Origin: Planctomycetota bacterium
GTDB taxonomy: Bacteria > Planctomycetota > Planctomycetia > Planctomycetales > Planctomycetaceae
Length of the DNA: 64,000 nt
Direction: 5' to 3'
Assembly: GCA_023417655.1 (NCBI GenBank)
Contig: JAEZFD010000015.1
Span: forward strand, 1 to 64,000
The position numbers and the translations under genes were made by a program. Below are positions 36,295 through 46,426 of the stretch, piece by piece (position 1 is the first letter of the stretch; each line of letters opens with the position of its first letter). The notes beneath the pieces were generated by a model. The model was given only the letters and a program-made list of their open reading frames with translations. It was not told the origin of the DNA and ran no database searches.

Positions 36295-38019
36295 TCATTC
36301 GGTACGGGGCAGTGGCATCAGCAATCGAAAGTGCTGGAGCACTTCCTCGGCTGGAAGAGCGCGATTATAAAGAGCAACCTCATCCACGCTCCCTTCGAAT
36401 TGACGCACGACCCGATTGTCCATCTGTCCCAGCACCACCTGATAAGTGTCGTTATCGCTGCCAGTGGGTCCGTCAATGCGACGAACAAGCTCGCCATTAA
36501 TATAAAAAGCGAGACTGTCTGGTGATTTGGTCGCAACGAGATGATACCACTGACCGGGCACGCAGGTCACATGATCGAACAGGTTGATGCCGGACTTTGC
36601 GCTCTGTCCGGGTGGATGGCGATGAAAGAAGCGAAACGCACCGGGCGGGTGAATCATGGCGGTCTTCATCGCTATCTCAATCGTGTTCAGGTCACCTGAC
36701 CAGTCGTTGCTCAGGAGATCGATGACTGCTCCGTGATGCAGCCGATCCGGACAGGCCCACAGCTCGATGGTGAATTCCTTCGAATTCCAGCCGGGAATTC
36801 CATTCTTCACCGAGAAATATCGAGGCCCCTGACTCGCATGGAAGGTCACCCGACCATTCTCGAGGGTGACAGACTGCGGTTCGTTCTCATGGACGAAAGT
36901 CGCAGCGAAGTCCGAGCCCATTTCATTGGTAACCTGCTTCCCGTCGAAGTCTTCAAATCTCCAGTAGGCGAAGGGGCCAGACTGAATCACGGTGTTGACA
37001 TAGTCTTCGCCGACGGCGAGTGGAGGAGAAACTCGCCGCGGGATCTGGAGCGGGGAGGAAGCCTGATTCGGAAGTGCGTCAAACCGTTGAGAGTTCGCAT
37101 TCACACGAACGACTTCATGGTTGCGGAGGCGTTCGCTCTGGATTGTATTTCCATCGGCTCCCAGCAGAGAGACTTCGACCTCGCCGTCTGTCACTTGAAC
37201 TTCGCTGCGTCCCTGCTCATCAATGGAGACGGCGAACTCTGTCCCGAGATCCACAACGGCGGCTCCCGGTGAATTCAGGACAAACCCTCTGGCAGAGTCG
37301 GGGACTCGAGCCGCGGCCTGCCCGGAAACAAGTGTTGCCTTGAGTGCCGATTCCACCTGCAGAACCGCCGGTCCCTGCAGCAGGATCTGAGCTCCGTTGA
37401 TGAACTCCAGCTGAACTCGACCCTCTGCGACTTCCAGTCGTCCGACCGCGAGCCGTTGTCCCGGTTTCAAAGTTGTCAGGCGACCCGGTGCTGCCTGCAC
37501 GTCGACGTCTGTGACCATGGCGATCGCAGGAGCCGCATCACTCGGCAGGAGGGGGTGCCATTGAGAGCCCCCCTGACCTGAGGTGACTAGAGTTGAGGGC
37601 GTCTGAACGGGGTCGGCAGGGGCCGCGGCGGGTTGCTCCATTGCGATTGGCAGATGACCCGGTGCGAGCGCAAAGTGCGTCACGACACCGCCGATGATCC
37701 CGAGCGCCAGACTGGAAGCGGCGACAAGCAGCGGCCACGTGGCGAGTCTGATACGGCGTACCGGTTCCACTGGAGTCGCTTCAGGTAGCTCGGCCATCGC
37801 TTCATAGAGACTCGCTTCCAGTCCCATATGCAGCACGTATCGCTGTCGGAATCCTTCGTCTTCGGTGAGTCGACGTTCAAGTTGCTGGAACTCATCAGGC
37901 GTGAGGGTTCCGTCGGAGACACGACGAAACAGTGCTCGTTCTGCAGGGCTCGAGGATCGGTTTGAAAGAGAGGACATGGGGAGGCACCCGTCAGAAGCGT
38001 TATGGCGACTGAGCGTCAT
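36295..38019 (-). CDS. FecR and LamG-domain membrane protein
   Basis: A 574-residue protein. The N-terminal cytoplasmic part (about 20-80, LFRRVSDGTLTPDEFQQLER) resembles anti-sigma N-domains. One transmembrane segment lies around 93-117. A periplasmic FecR-type domain follows (NSPGAAVVDLGTEFAV, QVTDGEVEVSLLG), and the last 220 residues form a concanavalin/LamG fold (FTIELWACPD, WYHLVATKSPD, GSVDEVALYNRALP). This is the usual partner of planctomycete ECF sigma factors and likely holds or senses it. It lies 51 bp downstream of the ECF gene. A start at 37977 (MSSLSNRSS) is equally possible. Confidence 0.9.
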   Translation of the reverse strand: MTLSRHNASDGCLPMSSLSNRSSSPAERALFRRVSDGTLTPDEFQQLERRLTEDEGFRQRYVLHMGLEASLYEAMAELPEATPVEPVRRIRLATWPLLVAASSLALGIIGGVVTHFALAPGHLPIAMEQPAAAPADPVQTPSTLVTSGQGGSQWHPLLPSDAAPAIAMVTDVDVQAAPGRLTTLKPGQRLAVGRLEVAEGRVQLEFINGAQILLQGPAVLQVESALKATLVSGQAAARVPDSARGFVLNSPGAAVVDLGTEFAVSIDEQGRSEVQVTDGEVEVSLLGADGNTIQSERLRNHEVVRVNANSQRFDALPNQASSPLQIPRRVSPPLAVGEDYVNTVIQSGPFAYWRFEDFDGKQVTNEMGSDFAATFVHENEPQSVTLENGRVTFHASQGPRYFSVKNGIPGWNSKEFTIELWACPDRLHHGAVIDLLSNDWSGDLNTIEIAMKTAMIHPPGAFRFFHRHPPGQSAKSGINLFDHVTCVPGQWYHLVATKSPDSLAFYINGELVRRIDGPTGSDNDTYQVVLGQMDNRVVRQFEGSVDEVALYNRALPAEEVLQHFRLLMPLPRTE

Positions 38020-38070
38020 GATCGATGAAGAAATCTCAGGCGAGTGGAACTTGTGAAGGAATTGAGGTGT

Positions 38071-38610
38071 TTAGGAAAGAACGGACTCCTGCGCGAGTCG
38101 GTGCTGAACGCACCGGGCGATGGATTCCCGAACACGGTCGAGCTGACGGTAAAGTGCCTTCGGGGTCCGTCCACTTGCATCCGCCAGTGAAGTGACCGAC
38201 TCTGAATCGCAATAGCGACGCTGAAGTAAAGTGCGGCCGTCTGCGTCAATCCGTTTGAGGCATTCCTGCAGGGCGATCTGTTGAGCTTCCAGCACGGGTT
38301 CAAGTTGAGCCCGGGTCGCCTGCAGACTGTTCAGCACATCCACGTTGAAGATCAGGCGGCCACGAGCGAGTTCCTTACGGAAGTTGAGAACTTCGAAGTA
38401 GGTGAATCGCATGGCCCATGGGAGGAAGTCGCGCGTCGAGTCATATTCTGACCATTTCTCCCACAGTGATGCGGCCGTCCGCTGAAGGACCTCTTCCGCA
38501 TCATCCCTGCGAGGAATGAATGTAAGGATGTAACGCAACAGGGCACGGTCATGCTGCATCAGCAGTCGGGAGAAATCCAAACCATCCTGCGCCATCGCGA
38601 CTCCGCTCAT
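38071..38610 (-). CDS. ECF-type RNA polymerase sigma factor
   Basis: A 179-residue sigma factor with region 2 (LLRYILTFIPRRDDAEEVLQ, then WAMRFTYFEVLNFRK) and region 4 (LQECLKRIDADGRTLLQRRY, ending in SVTSLADASGRTPKALYRQL). It is of the planctomycete/Verrucomicrobia ECF group that pairs with FecR/LamG proteins, as here. It directs RNA polymerase to an unknown promoter set. The PVC haem protein gene diverges on the other strand from a 301-bp gap, so it may be a target. Start ATG at 38610; a second ATG five codons later is nearly as good. Confidence 0.94.
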   Translation of the reverse strand: MSGVAMAQDGLDFSRLLMQHDRALLRYILTFIPRRDDAEEVLQRTAASLWEKWSEYDSTRDFLPWAMRFTYFEVLNFRKELARGRLIFNVDVLNSLQATRAQLEPVLEAQQIALQECLKRIDADGRTLLQRRYCDSESVTSLADASGRTPKALYRQLDRVRESIARCVQHRLAQESVLS

Positions 38611-38911
38611 TTGCTTAAGGCCGACCGGGAGCGTCTTGTTCTCAATTCTGGTACTTCCTCAGACTATCCGGCAAGCACATGCGGCACCGCAAGTATCAGC
38701 ACCAGGACACGCCATTCCCCTTCAGAAATTTCCAGTTTTGAAATTCGGATCCCAATGCACGGCGTCGCGAAGCTGTAAAGGGAAAATCTCTGATGTGATC
38801 CCAATTTCTCGGGGAGAATTTGACCTGACCGGAGATACACGACATCGATCAAATGAATTGGCGAAGAAAACGGGTTTCCTCGCCATGCCGTGCGTACTCA
38901 AGGGATATCTG
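38611..38911. other. Divergent region between ECF sigma and PVC haem-protein genes
   Basis: A 301-bp gap that should carry promoters in both directions. The plus frame is open through it but reads like chance sequence. I could not see an ECF-type -35 (GAAC-like) with a matching -10 in a convincing position. Confidence 0.45.
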
Positions 38912-41900
38912 ATGACCCTGGATTTCGGGAAGAACGTTCGCGGATGGGGCATGCTGGCCTGCTGCACCGGGGCACTGCTGTCCCTGACTTCCGCCTTGTC
39001 GCTTGCTCAACCCGCTGCGGAGAAGGCGTCCGAATCTGCTGAGCCGGACTATTCCAGTGAGTTGCCGCGGATTCCTTCGCGATCAGTCGAAGAGTCGTTG
39101 AAGGCGTTCGATCTGGTCAAGGGATTCGGAATTCAGTGCGTGGCCTCGGAACCTCTGGTCGCTTCGCCGGTCGCGACCTGCTTCGATGCCGACAGTCACC
39201 TGTTTATTGCGGAAATGCGTGACTATTCGGAGCAGGAAACTGAAAAGCTGGGCCGGATCCGTCGTCTCGTCGATAAGGATCAGGACGGCGTCTTCGATTC
39301 GGCGACTGTCTTTGCTGAAGGACTTTCCTGGCCAACGGCGGTAATCGCTTATGACGGCGGTGTTTTCGTCGGAGCGGCTCCGGACATCTGGTATTTCAAG
39401 GATCATGACGGCGATGGTGTCGCCGATGAGAAGCGAATTGTCCTGACGGGCTTTGGTCGGACGAACGTTCAGGGACTTCTGAACTCGTTTCGCTGGGGCT
39501 TCGATAACCGGATCCATGGAGCCACGAGCGTCAGCGGCGGTCAGGTCAAGCGGCCTGAGGACAAGGATTCTAAGGGAGTCGATCTGCGAGGCCGGGATTT
39601 CTCATTTGATCCACGCCTGCTCGACATCCGCGCAGAAACCGGCGGTGGTCAGCATGGAATGTGCTTCGATGACTGGGGACTGAAGTATGTCTGCTCGAAC
39701 AGTCGCCATGCACAATTCGTTGCATATGAAGAACGCTACCTCACCCGGAATCCGCATCTTCCGGCTCCGGATGCGAAGATCGACATTGCCATCGACGGCG
39801 GTCAGGCGACGGTTTATCGCTCCAGTCCCGTGGAACCTTGGCGTATCGTCCGCACACGACTTCGGGTCACGAAGCAGGTAATTGGGGCTGTGGAAGGCGG
39901 GGGGCGAGCCGCAGGCTATTTCACAGGCGCGACGGGAATCACCATCTTCCGCGGCGACTCACTGGGCGACGAGATGAAGGGACTCGCCATCGTCGGAGAT
40001 GTCGGCAGCAATATCGTTCACCGTAAGAAGCTGACGCCGGACGGAATCGGATTCCGGGCTGAGCGCATCGACGATCAGACCGAGTTCGTTCGCTCAAGCG
40101 AAAACTGGTTCCGGCCCGTGCAGTTTGCCAATACTCCCGATGGCTGTCTGCATATTCTCGACATCTACCGCGAAGTGGTCGAGCATCCGAAATCGATCCC
40201 GGAGAGCATCAAGAAGCACCTCGACCTGACAAACGGCCGGGATCAGGGACGCATCTATCGCGTCGTGCCTGAAGGCTATAAGTACCGACCAACGCCGCAG
40301 TTCAGCCAGATGTCAGGGGCTCAGCTCGTGGAAATGCTGTCCCATCCCAACGCCTGGCATCGTGAAACGGCCTGCCGACTGATCTATGAACGGCAGGACA
40401 AGTCACTGATTCCAGCGCTGCGGAGACTCGCCGTTTCAGGTGCAGAACCGCTCGGACGGTTCCATGCTCTGGCCGCGGTGCAGGGATTGAATGGACTCGA
40501 CAGTGCCACGGTCATCGCCGCATTGAAGGATTCGCACCCTCGCATCCGGGAACGGGCGGTCCGCCTCGCCGAAGGCTTCGTCGAGACTCCAGGGATTGTC
40601 GCTGCACTGCAGGAACGAGTGAACGATGATGATCTGCGAGTCCGTTATCAGCTGGCCTTCACGGCAGGCGAGTTTCCACTCCAGCAACGGGAAGAGTGGC
40701 TGGCCGAGATTCTGAAACGGGATGGCGGTGATACTTGGGTGCAGCTCGCAGCTTTGAGTTCACTGTCGAATGGAGCAGAGAATGTTCTCGTTCGTCTGCT
40801 GGCTGACCATCAGTTCCTGAAGACCTCTGCCGCTGCTGCGGTTTTACCCCGGCTCGTGCGTCTGACTTCTCAGACCGCGACACCAGAGAAGATTGTGGAA
40901 CTGATCAATCACCTCGACAAGATCCCGGATTCCGAAGTCGCACTGCAGAATCAGTTGCTGATGAGCGTGCTGCGAAGTTCAGGCAAAGTGAACACCCGCC
41001 AGTTGATTGAGAAGATTCGACCAGGGTATCTCGATGCGTTGTTCGCCAGCAGTCGCGAGCGTTTGAGCGGGAAGGCAACAGTCGCGCAGAAGATTGCGGC
41101 GGTCGAGTTGCTGACACTCAGCGCCAATGAGCAGGACGTCGATCTCCTGATCTCTTTGCTCACGCCGACGGCCGATCTCAAACTGCAGACAACAACGTTG
41201 ACCGCGTTGAAATCATTCCGTTCCCCAGTGGTGGCTGAAGAGCTTCTGAAGCGCTGGCCGGATCTCAGCCCGGCCATTCGCTCGACTGCTGAGGAAGTTC
41301 TCTTCGCACGACCTGAGTGGATTGCCGTCACTCTGACGAAGCTGGAAAATCAGGAACTGCCCGTCGGGACGTTCAGCAACTCTCGTCTGCAGGCGGTGGC
41401 GAATGGCGCAAATGCAGATCTCAAGAAGAGGGCGCAGGCACTGCAGAAGCTGGCAGGGACTTCTTCTCGAAGCGAGATCGTCAAACAGTATTCAAAAGTT
41501 CTGACGATGCCCGGCGACGCAGGCAAGGGTCGCGAGATCTTCCAGCGCGAGTGCTCTGGCTGCCACCGACTGGCAGGGATGGGGTTTGAAACCGGCCCGA
41601 ACCTCGCGGCCATGAAAAATCGGGGCCGGGAAGCGATCCTGTTGAACGTGCTGGACCCGAACCGGGAAGTGAATCCGGAATACCTGAATTATATCGTGGT
41701 AATGGAGGACGGCCGGGCGTTGACCGGGATGATTCGTTCAGAAAGTGCGACCAGCCTCAATCTGCAGCGGGCAAATCAGCAATCAGATCTTGTCCTTCGC
41801 AGTGAGATCGACGAAATCCGGAACTCAGGCCTCTCCCTGATGCCGGAAGGACTGGAAAAGCAACTCGATCCTGAATCGATGGCCCATCTCCTGGAATTCC

Positions 41901-41920
41901 TAATGACAGTCGGCGATTGA
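38912..41920 (+). CDS. PVC-type haem-binding CxxCH protein
   Basis: A 1002-residue exported protein. After a hydrophobic signal region (about 11-29) an N-terminal beta-propeller, as in the membrane-bound dehydrogenase domain, shows repeated strands with Asp/Gly turns (LVDKDQDGVFDSATVFAEGL, DHDGDGVADE). A helical HEAT-like array follows (about 490-830), then a cytochrome c domain with CSGCH at 881-885 and GFETGPNLA after it. Such proteins probably pass electrons from a sugar-like or other substrate in the periplasm. The ATG at 38912 is preceded by AAGGGA; the frame is open upstream from 38636 but that part is not protein-like. Confidence 0.92.
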   Translation: MTLDFGKNVRGWGMLACCTGALLSLTSALSLAQPAAEKASESAEPDYSSELPRIPSRSVEESLKAFDLVKGFGIQCVASEPLVASPVATCFDADSHLFIAEMRDYSEQETEKLGRIRRLVDKDQDGVFDSATVFAEGLSWPTAVIAYDGGVFVGAAPDIWYFKDHDGDGVADEKRIVLTGFGRTNVQGLLNSFRWGFDNRIHGATSVSGGQVKRPEDKDSKGVDLRGRDFSFDPRLLDIRAETGGGQHGMCFDDWGLKYVCSNSRHAQFVAYEERYLTRNPHLPAPDAKIDIAIDGGQATVYRSSPVEPWRIVRTRLRVTKQVIGAVEGGGRAAGYFTGATGITIFRGDSLGDEMKGLAIVGDVGSNIVHRKKLTPDGIGFRAERIDDQTEFVRSSENWFRPVQFANTPDGCLHILDIYREVVEHPKSIPESIKKHLDLTNGRDQGRIYRVVPEGYKYRPTPQFSQMSGAQLVEMLSHPNAWHRETACRLIYERQDKSLIPALRRLAVSGAEPLGRFHALAAVQGLNGLDSATVIAALKDSHPRIRERAVRLAEGFVETPGIVAALQERVNDDDLRVRYQLAFTAGEFPLQQREEWLAEILKRDGGDTWVQLAALSSLSNGAENVLVRLLADHQFLKTSAAAAVLPRLVRLTSQTATPEKIVELINHLDKIPDSEVALQNQLLMSVLRSSGKVNTRQLIEKIRPGYLDALFASSRERLSGKATVAQKIAAVELLTLSANEQDVDLLISLLTPTADLKLQTTTLTALKSFRSPVVAEELLKRWPDLSPAIRSTAEEVLFARPEWIAVTLTKLENQELPVGTFSNSRLQAVANGANADLKKRAQALQKLAGTSSRSEIVKQYSKVLTMPGDAGKGREIFQRECSGCHRLAGMGFETGPNLAAMKNRGREAILLNVLDPNREVNPEYLNYIVVMEDGRALTGMIRSESATSLNLQRANQQSDLVLRSEIDEIRNSGLSLMPEGLEKQLDPESMAHLLEFLMTVGD

Positions 41921-41955
41921 TTCAGGAATTTGACCGGGAAAGCGAACTGTTCCAG

Positions 41956-41985
41956 GCCGGGGGAGACCGAGAGGTGTCCTCCGGC
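41956..41985 (+). terminator. Rho-independent terminator
   Basis: A 9-bp stem with one G-U pair (41956-41964 with 41977-41985), a 12-nt loop and five T after it. It closes the PVC haem-protein transcript; the rest of the 306-bp gap before trpE shows nothing else I could name. Confidence 0.85.
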
Positions 41986-42226
41986 TTTTTCATTCCAGCC
42001 TGAGATCAGGCTTGTCGGACGAAACTCTCCCGTAGGACGAGCGATTTCGCCGACTGTGACTTGCAAAGGCCGCAGAAAACTCATAGCAACGGCCAAAGAA
42101 TTCGTGCTTGTCTGGCAGTGACCGAACTTTCTGCAAGAATGTGGGTCAATTTCCCAGACCTCCTTCCTGACTTCCTCCTCCCCGCAGCAGGCTGCGAGTT
42201 GGAAACTGCAATAACCGGTCGCAGAT

Positions 42227-43720
42227 ATGCACCTTCCGTCGTTTTCGGATTTCCAGAATCACGCCCGGGAAGCGAGCCTCGTTCCCGTTTACCGCGTGCT
42301 GTATAGCGATACCCTGACCCCCGTTTCGGCGTATTGCCGCGCCGGTTGGGCGACGGGGGCGTTTCTGTTTGAAAGCGTTGTCGGCGGCGAACGCATCGGG
42401 CGATACAGTTTTCTGGGCGGAGATCCGTTCCTGCGGATCGAGGCCTTCGGCACTGATGTTCGTATCTCTGGCCCTGATGGCGAGGAACGGAAGCAGGTTG
42501 CCGACCCGCTGGATGAACTCGATCGACTGATGAAGCAGTATCGGTCGGTCCACCTCCCCGGTCTGCCGCGGTTCACCGGAGGGGCGGTCGGTTTCGCCGG
42601 GTATGATGTCGTCCGCTATAGCGAGAATCTGCCGAACGCTCCTGAGGATGACCGTCACCTGCCGGACCTGTCGTTCGCGTTTTATGACTCGATGATCATT
42701 TTTGATCAGCTGCGGAAGACGATCATGGTTGTCGTCCACGCCCGCACTGACGTTGCAGATCTGCAGGCAGAATATGATCAGACCTGCACCCGCCTGGATG
42801 AACTTTGCCAGCGTCTGCAGGATCGCGATGACCGTCTGACCATGCCGGACGTCAATCTGAATCTGGGCGCACTTCCGAAGTGGACATCGGACTGCACCCG
42901 CGAGGACTATGAAAACGCGGTCCGCGCCTGTCAGGAATACATTCGCGCCGGGGACATCTTTCAGGTTGTTCTCAGCCAGCGTCTGGAAGTCGAAACCGCT
43001 GCATCACCGATGGACGTTTATCGGGCGTTGCGGGTCGTGAATCCCAGTCCGTTCATGTTCCTGCTGGAAACACCGCAATGCACACTGGTCGGCAGCTCTC
43101 CTGAAATCATGGTCCGAGTGGAAGACGGAGTCACGACCATTCGGCCTCTCGCGGGGACTCGTCCGCGCGGAAAGACCGAGGAAGAAGACAAGGCCCTGGC
43201 GGAAGAACTACTTGCTGATCCGAAAGAACGGGCCGAGCACGTCATGCTGATCGACCTAGCTCGGAATGACGTCGGACGCATTGCCGAATACGGTTCGGTC
43301 AGGCTGACGGATGTGATGGTGGTCGAGCGTTACAGCCACGTCATGCACATCACCTCCAATGTCTATGGACAGCTGCGCAGTGAGTTGACGTCGCTTGATG
43401 CCTTGCGGGCCGGGTTGCCGGCGGGGACGGTTTCCGGTGCTCCGAAAGTGCGTGCGATGGAGATCATCGACGAATTTGAAAAGCACCGGCGCGGCCCCTA
43501 TGCCGGAGCCGTGGGCTACATCGACTACACCGGCAACATGGACACGTGCATCGCGCTGCGGACCATTGTCATGATGAATGGCAAGGCCTATGTGCAGGTC
43601 GGAGCCGGTCTTGTCGCCGACAGCGTTCCATCGAGTGAGTACGAGGAAACGTTGAACAAGGCCCGCGGGCAGCTCAAAGCACTCGCACTTGCGGAACAGA
43701 TCAACGCTGGCTCGAAATGA
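42227..43720 (+). CDS. trpE: Anthranilate synthase component I
   Basis: A 497-residue enzyme making anthranilate from chorismate, the first step of tryptophan synthesis. The N-terminal half has the FLFESVVGGERIGRYSFLG block that holds the tryptophan feedback site in the family (LLES type). The C-terminal chorismate-binding domain has LAGTRPRGKTEEEDK, HVMLIDLARNDVGRI, PAGTVSGAPKVRAM and RGPYAGAVGYIDYTGN. All are normal. The glutaminase partner trpG is not in the window, and the next gene is on the other strand, so the trp genes are scattered here. No leader peptide rich in Trp codons was seen upstream. Confidence 0.97.
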   Translation: MHLPSFSDFQNHAREASLVPVYRVLYSDTLTPVSAYCRAGWATGAFLFESVVGGERIGRYSFLGGDPFLRIEAFGTDVRISGPDGEERKQVADPLDELDRLMKQYRSVHLPGLPRFTGGAVGFAGYDVVRYSENLPNAPEDDRHLPDLSFAFYDSMIIFDQLRKTIMVVVHARTDVADLQAEYDQTCTRLDELCQRLQDRDDRLTMPDVNLNLGALPKWTSDCTREDYENAVRACQEYIRAGDIFQVVLSQRLEVETAASPMDVYRALRVVNPSPFMFLLETPQCTLVGSSPEIMVRVEDGVTTIRPLAGTRPRGKTEEEDKALAEELLADPKERAEHVMLIDLARNDVGRIAEYGSVRLTDVMVVERYSHVMHITSNVYGQLRSELTSLDALRAGLPAGTVSGAPKVRAMEIIDEFEKHRRGPYAGAVGYIDYTGNMDTCIALRTIVMMNGKAYVQVGAGLVADSVPSSEYEETLNKARGQLKALALAEQINAGSK

Positions 43721-43819
43721 GGCATCAGCCTCGGTGAGTTACTCGCCGACGGACGGTTCGCTTCACGTCACGCCAGGCCGTGTCAAGCCATGCCAGCAAG
43801 CACCCGGGGAGTACTCTGC

Positions 43820-45067
43820 TTATGCCGCGGATTCCGAGAAGGGCTGAGTGTTCCAGTTCAGCGGGACAACCCGTTTCACTAGCAGCAGGTAAGCGAAGAC
43901 TCCGAAAATTAGCATGCCGGCCGCAGTGTAAAACGGGAGCGAATAGTCGTTTGTGCGACTGAGCATCCAGCCAGTAATGGTCGGGGCGAGTGCGCCTCCG
44001 ATGTTCCCGACGGCATTCTGAAAACCGGTCCACTGTCCGGCAGCTGCGGACCCTGCGAGGGTCTGAGTCATGGCCCAGGCGTTCGCCGTGTAGAATCCCA
44101 GTGCCCCGCAGGCCAGACAAAGATACCTCACGCAGACATTCGGGTCAGAACTGGTCATTGTCAGCATCAGGAACAACGCGCAAAACAGGAAGCCGCCAAC
44201 CATGAATCCCTTCCGGACGAGCGTGGGAGACAGGTTTCGTCGGATCAGAGAATCTGCGAACCAGCCGCCGAACAGAGAAGTCCCTGCCATGCAGAACAAC
44301 GGCAGAGAACCCATCACGGCCATCGTTTTCTTGTCGAAGGAGTGTGCCTCTTCGAGGTAACCCGGGAGCCAGGACAGAAGGAAGGCCCAGGTGTAACCCA
44401 GACAGAAGAAGCCAATCGACGTCCCCCAGACTTCCCGCCGCTGCAGCAACTGACCCAGATTGATGGCAGAACGGGCTTTCCGCTCAACGGGGTTGGGTTT
44501 GGTCGATGGAACCAACCAGATCCACAACGGCAGCCAGAACATCCCGCCGATCCCGACAGCAAAGAACAAAGATCGCCATCCGTACCGGTCAACCAGCAAT
44601 CCGCCCAGCAGAATGCAGATGGCAGGTCCGAGTTTCGTCGCAGCATCAATCAGAGCGTTCGCGAAGCCGCGGTACCTCTCATCAAAGTTTTTCACGATCA
44701 TCTGAGACGTCGCAGGGTAGGCCACGCTCTCCCCGAATCCGAGCACCAGCCGGAGAAGGAAGAACATGGCGAAGCCGGACGACAATCCCATGAGAATGGT
44801 TGAAACCGACCAGAGGACGAAGCCGCCTGCGTACAGCCACTTCACATCGAGACGGTCGACGAGCCAGCCGGTGAAAATCTGCGAAAGGGCATAACTCCAG
44901 AAGAACGCCGAAAACAACTGCCCCATTTTTTCAGGGCCGAGGTTGAATTCGGCTGCGACGTCAGTTTTTGTAACTGACAGACTGCCACGGTCGACGTAAT
45001 TGATGCCAATCGCCACCACGAGCAACACCAGGATGATCGTGGACGTCGTCTTCGGAGAGAATTTCAT
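43820..45067 (-). CDS. MFS transporter, ACS family-like
   Basis: A 415-residue, twelve-helix membrane protein. The first helix ending INYVDRGSLSV, then FSAFFWSYALSQIFTGWLVDRLD between helices 1-3, and RLVLGFGESVAYPATSQMIV match the anion:cation symporter family (hexuronate, galactonate, tartrate and similar organic acids). It should import a small acidic substrate with protons or sodium. It is the last of five minus-strand genes; the M20 peptidase ends 44 bp before it. The start ATG at 45067 replaces a longer open frame. The substrate would be what the peptidase and aminotransferase next door use. Confidence 0.9.
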   Translation of the reverse strand: MKFSPKTTSTIILVLLVVAIGINYVDRGSLSVTKTDVAAEFNLGPEKMGQLFSAFFWSYALSQIFTGWLVDRLDVKWLYAGGFVLWSVSTILMGLSSGFAMFFLLRLVLGFGESVAYPATSQMIVKNFDERYRGFANALIDAATKLGPAICILLGGLLVDRYGWRSLFFAVGIGGMFWLPLWIWLVPSTKPNPVERKARSAINLGQLLQRREVWGTSIGFFCLGYTWAFLLSWLPGYLEEAHSFDKKTMAVMGSLPLFCMAGTSLFGGWFADSLIRRNLSPTLVRKGFMVGGFLFCALFLMLTMTSSDPNVCVRYLCLACGALGFYTANAWAMTQTLAGSAAAGQWTGFQNAVGNIGGALAPTITGWMLSRTNDYSLPFYTAAGMLIFGVFAYLLLVKRVVPLNWNTQPFSESAA

Positions 45068-45111
45068 GCGGTCCCGCTGGCAGGTTGATCGCGACTGGGA
45101 GGGAGGACGAC

Positions 45112-46341
45112 TCAGGATTCCAGACAGAACTGGTAGAAGATCTCGGCGGCCTGGTGAAGCTGTTCCACTTCGATCCATTCATCGGCGGTATGCGCCTGAG
45201 CAATCGAACCGGGGCCGCAGACAACACAGGGGACACCTGCATTCGAGAAGCTGGCGGCATTAGTGCCATACCAGGCTCCCTGTTTTTCGCGTGGACCGGC
45301 CACCTGCTCGATGCACTTCAACAGACGCTCAGCAGACTCCCCGTTATTTCCATCAGAGAGCGGCGGAGCATCGACCCAGCTGTCGAGCATCTCAAACGGG
45401 AGATCGGTTCGTGCTCTGAGGTAGTCCGTCAGATGCGGAATCACGTCTTCAGGGCGTTCGCCTGGGATGAGGCGACGGTCGATCTCGATGTCGCATTCCG
45501 CCGGGACGATATTGACGCTGGTGCCGCCGGTGATTCGGCCGACACTGAGAGTCGGGACTCCGCACAGCGGATGCGAGCCGATCAGCTGAGGAAGTTCGGC
45601 GGCATACTGCTGGATCAGGTTCAGCAGCTCCGCCATCTGATAGATCGCATTTTTTCCTTCATGAGGGCGGGAGCTGTGACAGGCCCGGCCTGTCGTCTTC
45701 AGCTTCCAGCGAACGACTCCCTTGTGGGCGACGACGACATTGAGATCGGTCGGCTCTGCGACAATGCAGACATCGGGAGGCGTCGAAAACATAGATTCCG
45801 ACGGGTCCTGTGAGCGCCAGTGATCCGCGACGGTGTTGGCACCATGTGCGGCGTATTCTTCATCGCAGGTGCAGGACATCAGGACGTTGGCAGATCCGTA
45901 GGGGCGTTCTTTAGCGAGTCGGGCGAAGGCCGCGAGCATGGCGGCCATACCACCTTTTACGTCACATGAGCCACGCCCGTAGAGTCGTCCTTCTTTGAGA
46001 ACGGGGGTGAACGGGTCAATCACCATGCCGTCCACAGGAACGGTGTCCTGATGGGCGTCGAGCATGACCGTACGGACGGCTTCAGGTGAATCGATTCTGG
46101 CGAGCACATTGCAGCGGCCTGGCAGAACTTCCTGCACTTCATAGGGCACATTTAATGACTGGAAGAAGCGGATCAGCCAGTCAGTCACTCCACCTTCAAA
46201 ATAGATCGAACCTGTTGCCGGAAGCCCCATAGGATTCACGCTGGGAATGGCGACCAACTGTTGCAGCAGAATGAGGGGATCTGTCAGCAGATCCGACATG
46301 GCTGCAGAGGGCTTACGGCTTGTTGTGAGTTGAGCGCTCAT
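45112..46341 (-). CDS. M20-family amidohydrolase (ArgE/DapE-like)
   Basis: A 409-residue zinc hydrolase. Seen are MLDAHQDTVPVDG (first zinc His and catalytic Asp), YGRGSCDVKGGMAAM (bridging Asp), CTCDEEYAAHG (catalytic Glu pair) and a dimerisation lid (VRWKLKTTGRACHSSRPHEG). The C-terminal His ligand falls in the CVVCGPGSIAQAHTADEWI stretch. It should remove an acyl or aminoacyl group from an amino-acid-like amide, as ArgE, DapE or carboxypeptidase G2 do. It sits between the transporter gene and the class V aminotransferase gene, fitting a catabolic series. An internal ATG at codon 15 is a possible start. Confidence 0.92.
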   Translation of the reverse strand: MSAQLTTSRKPSAAMSDLLTDPLILLQQLVAIPSVNPMGLPATGSIYFEGGVTDWLIRFFQSLNVPYEVQEVLPGRCNVLARIDSPEAVRTVMLDAHQDTVPVDGMVIDPFTPVLKEGRLYGRGSCDVKGGMAAMLAAFARLAKERPYGSANVLMSCTCDEEYAAHGANTVADHWRSQDPSESMFSTPPDVCIVAEPTDLNVVVAHKGVVRWKLKTTGRACHSSRPHEGKNAIYQMAELLNLIQQYAAELPQLIGSHPLCGVPTLSVGRITGGTSVNIVPAECDIEIDRRLIPGERPEDVIPHLTDYLRARTDLPFEMLDSWVDAPPLSDGNNGESAERLLKCIEQVAGPREKQGAWYGTNAASFSNAGVPCVVCGPGSIAQAHTADEWIEVEQLHQAAEIFYQFCLES

Positions 46342-46426
46342 TGGATCTCATCTTATTCATCGACGCTGGTTATTCTTTTGCCCGTCGCAGCAGTCGAAGA
46401 GAATTGAATAGGGAGGACTTTCCGGT

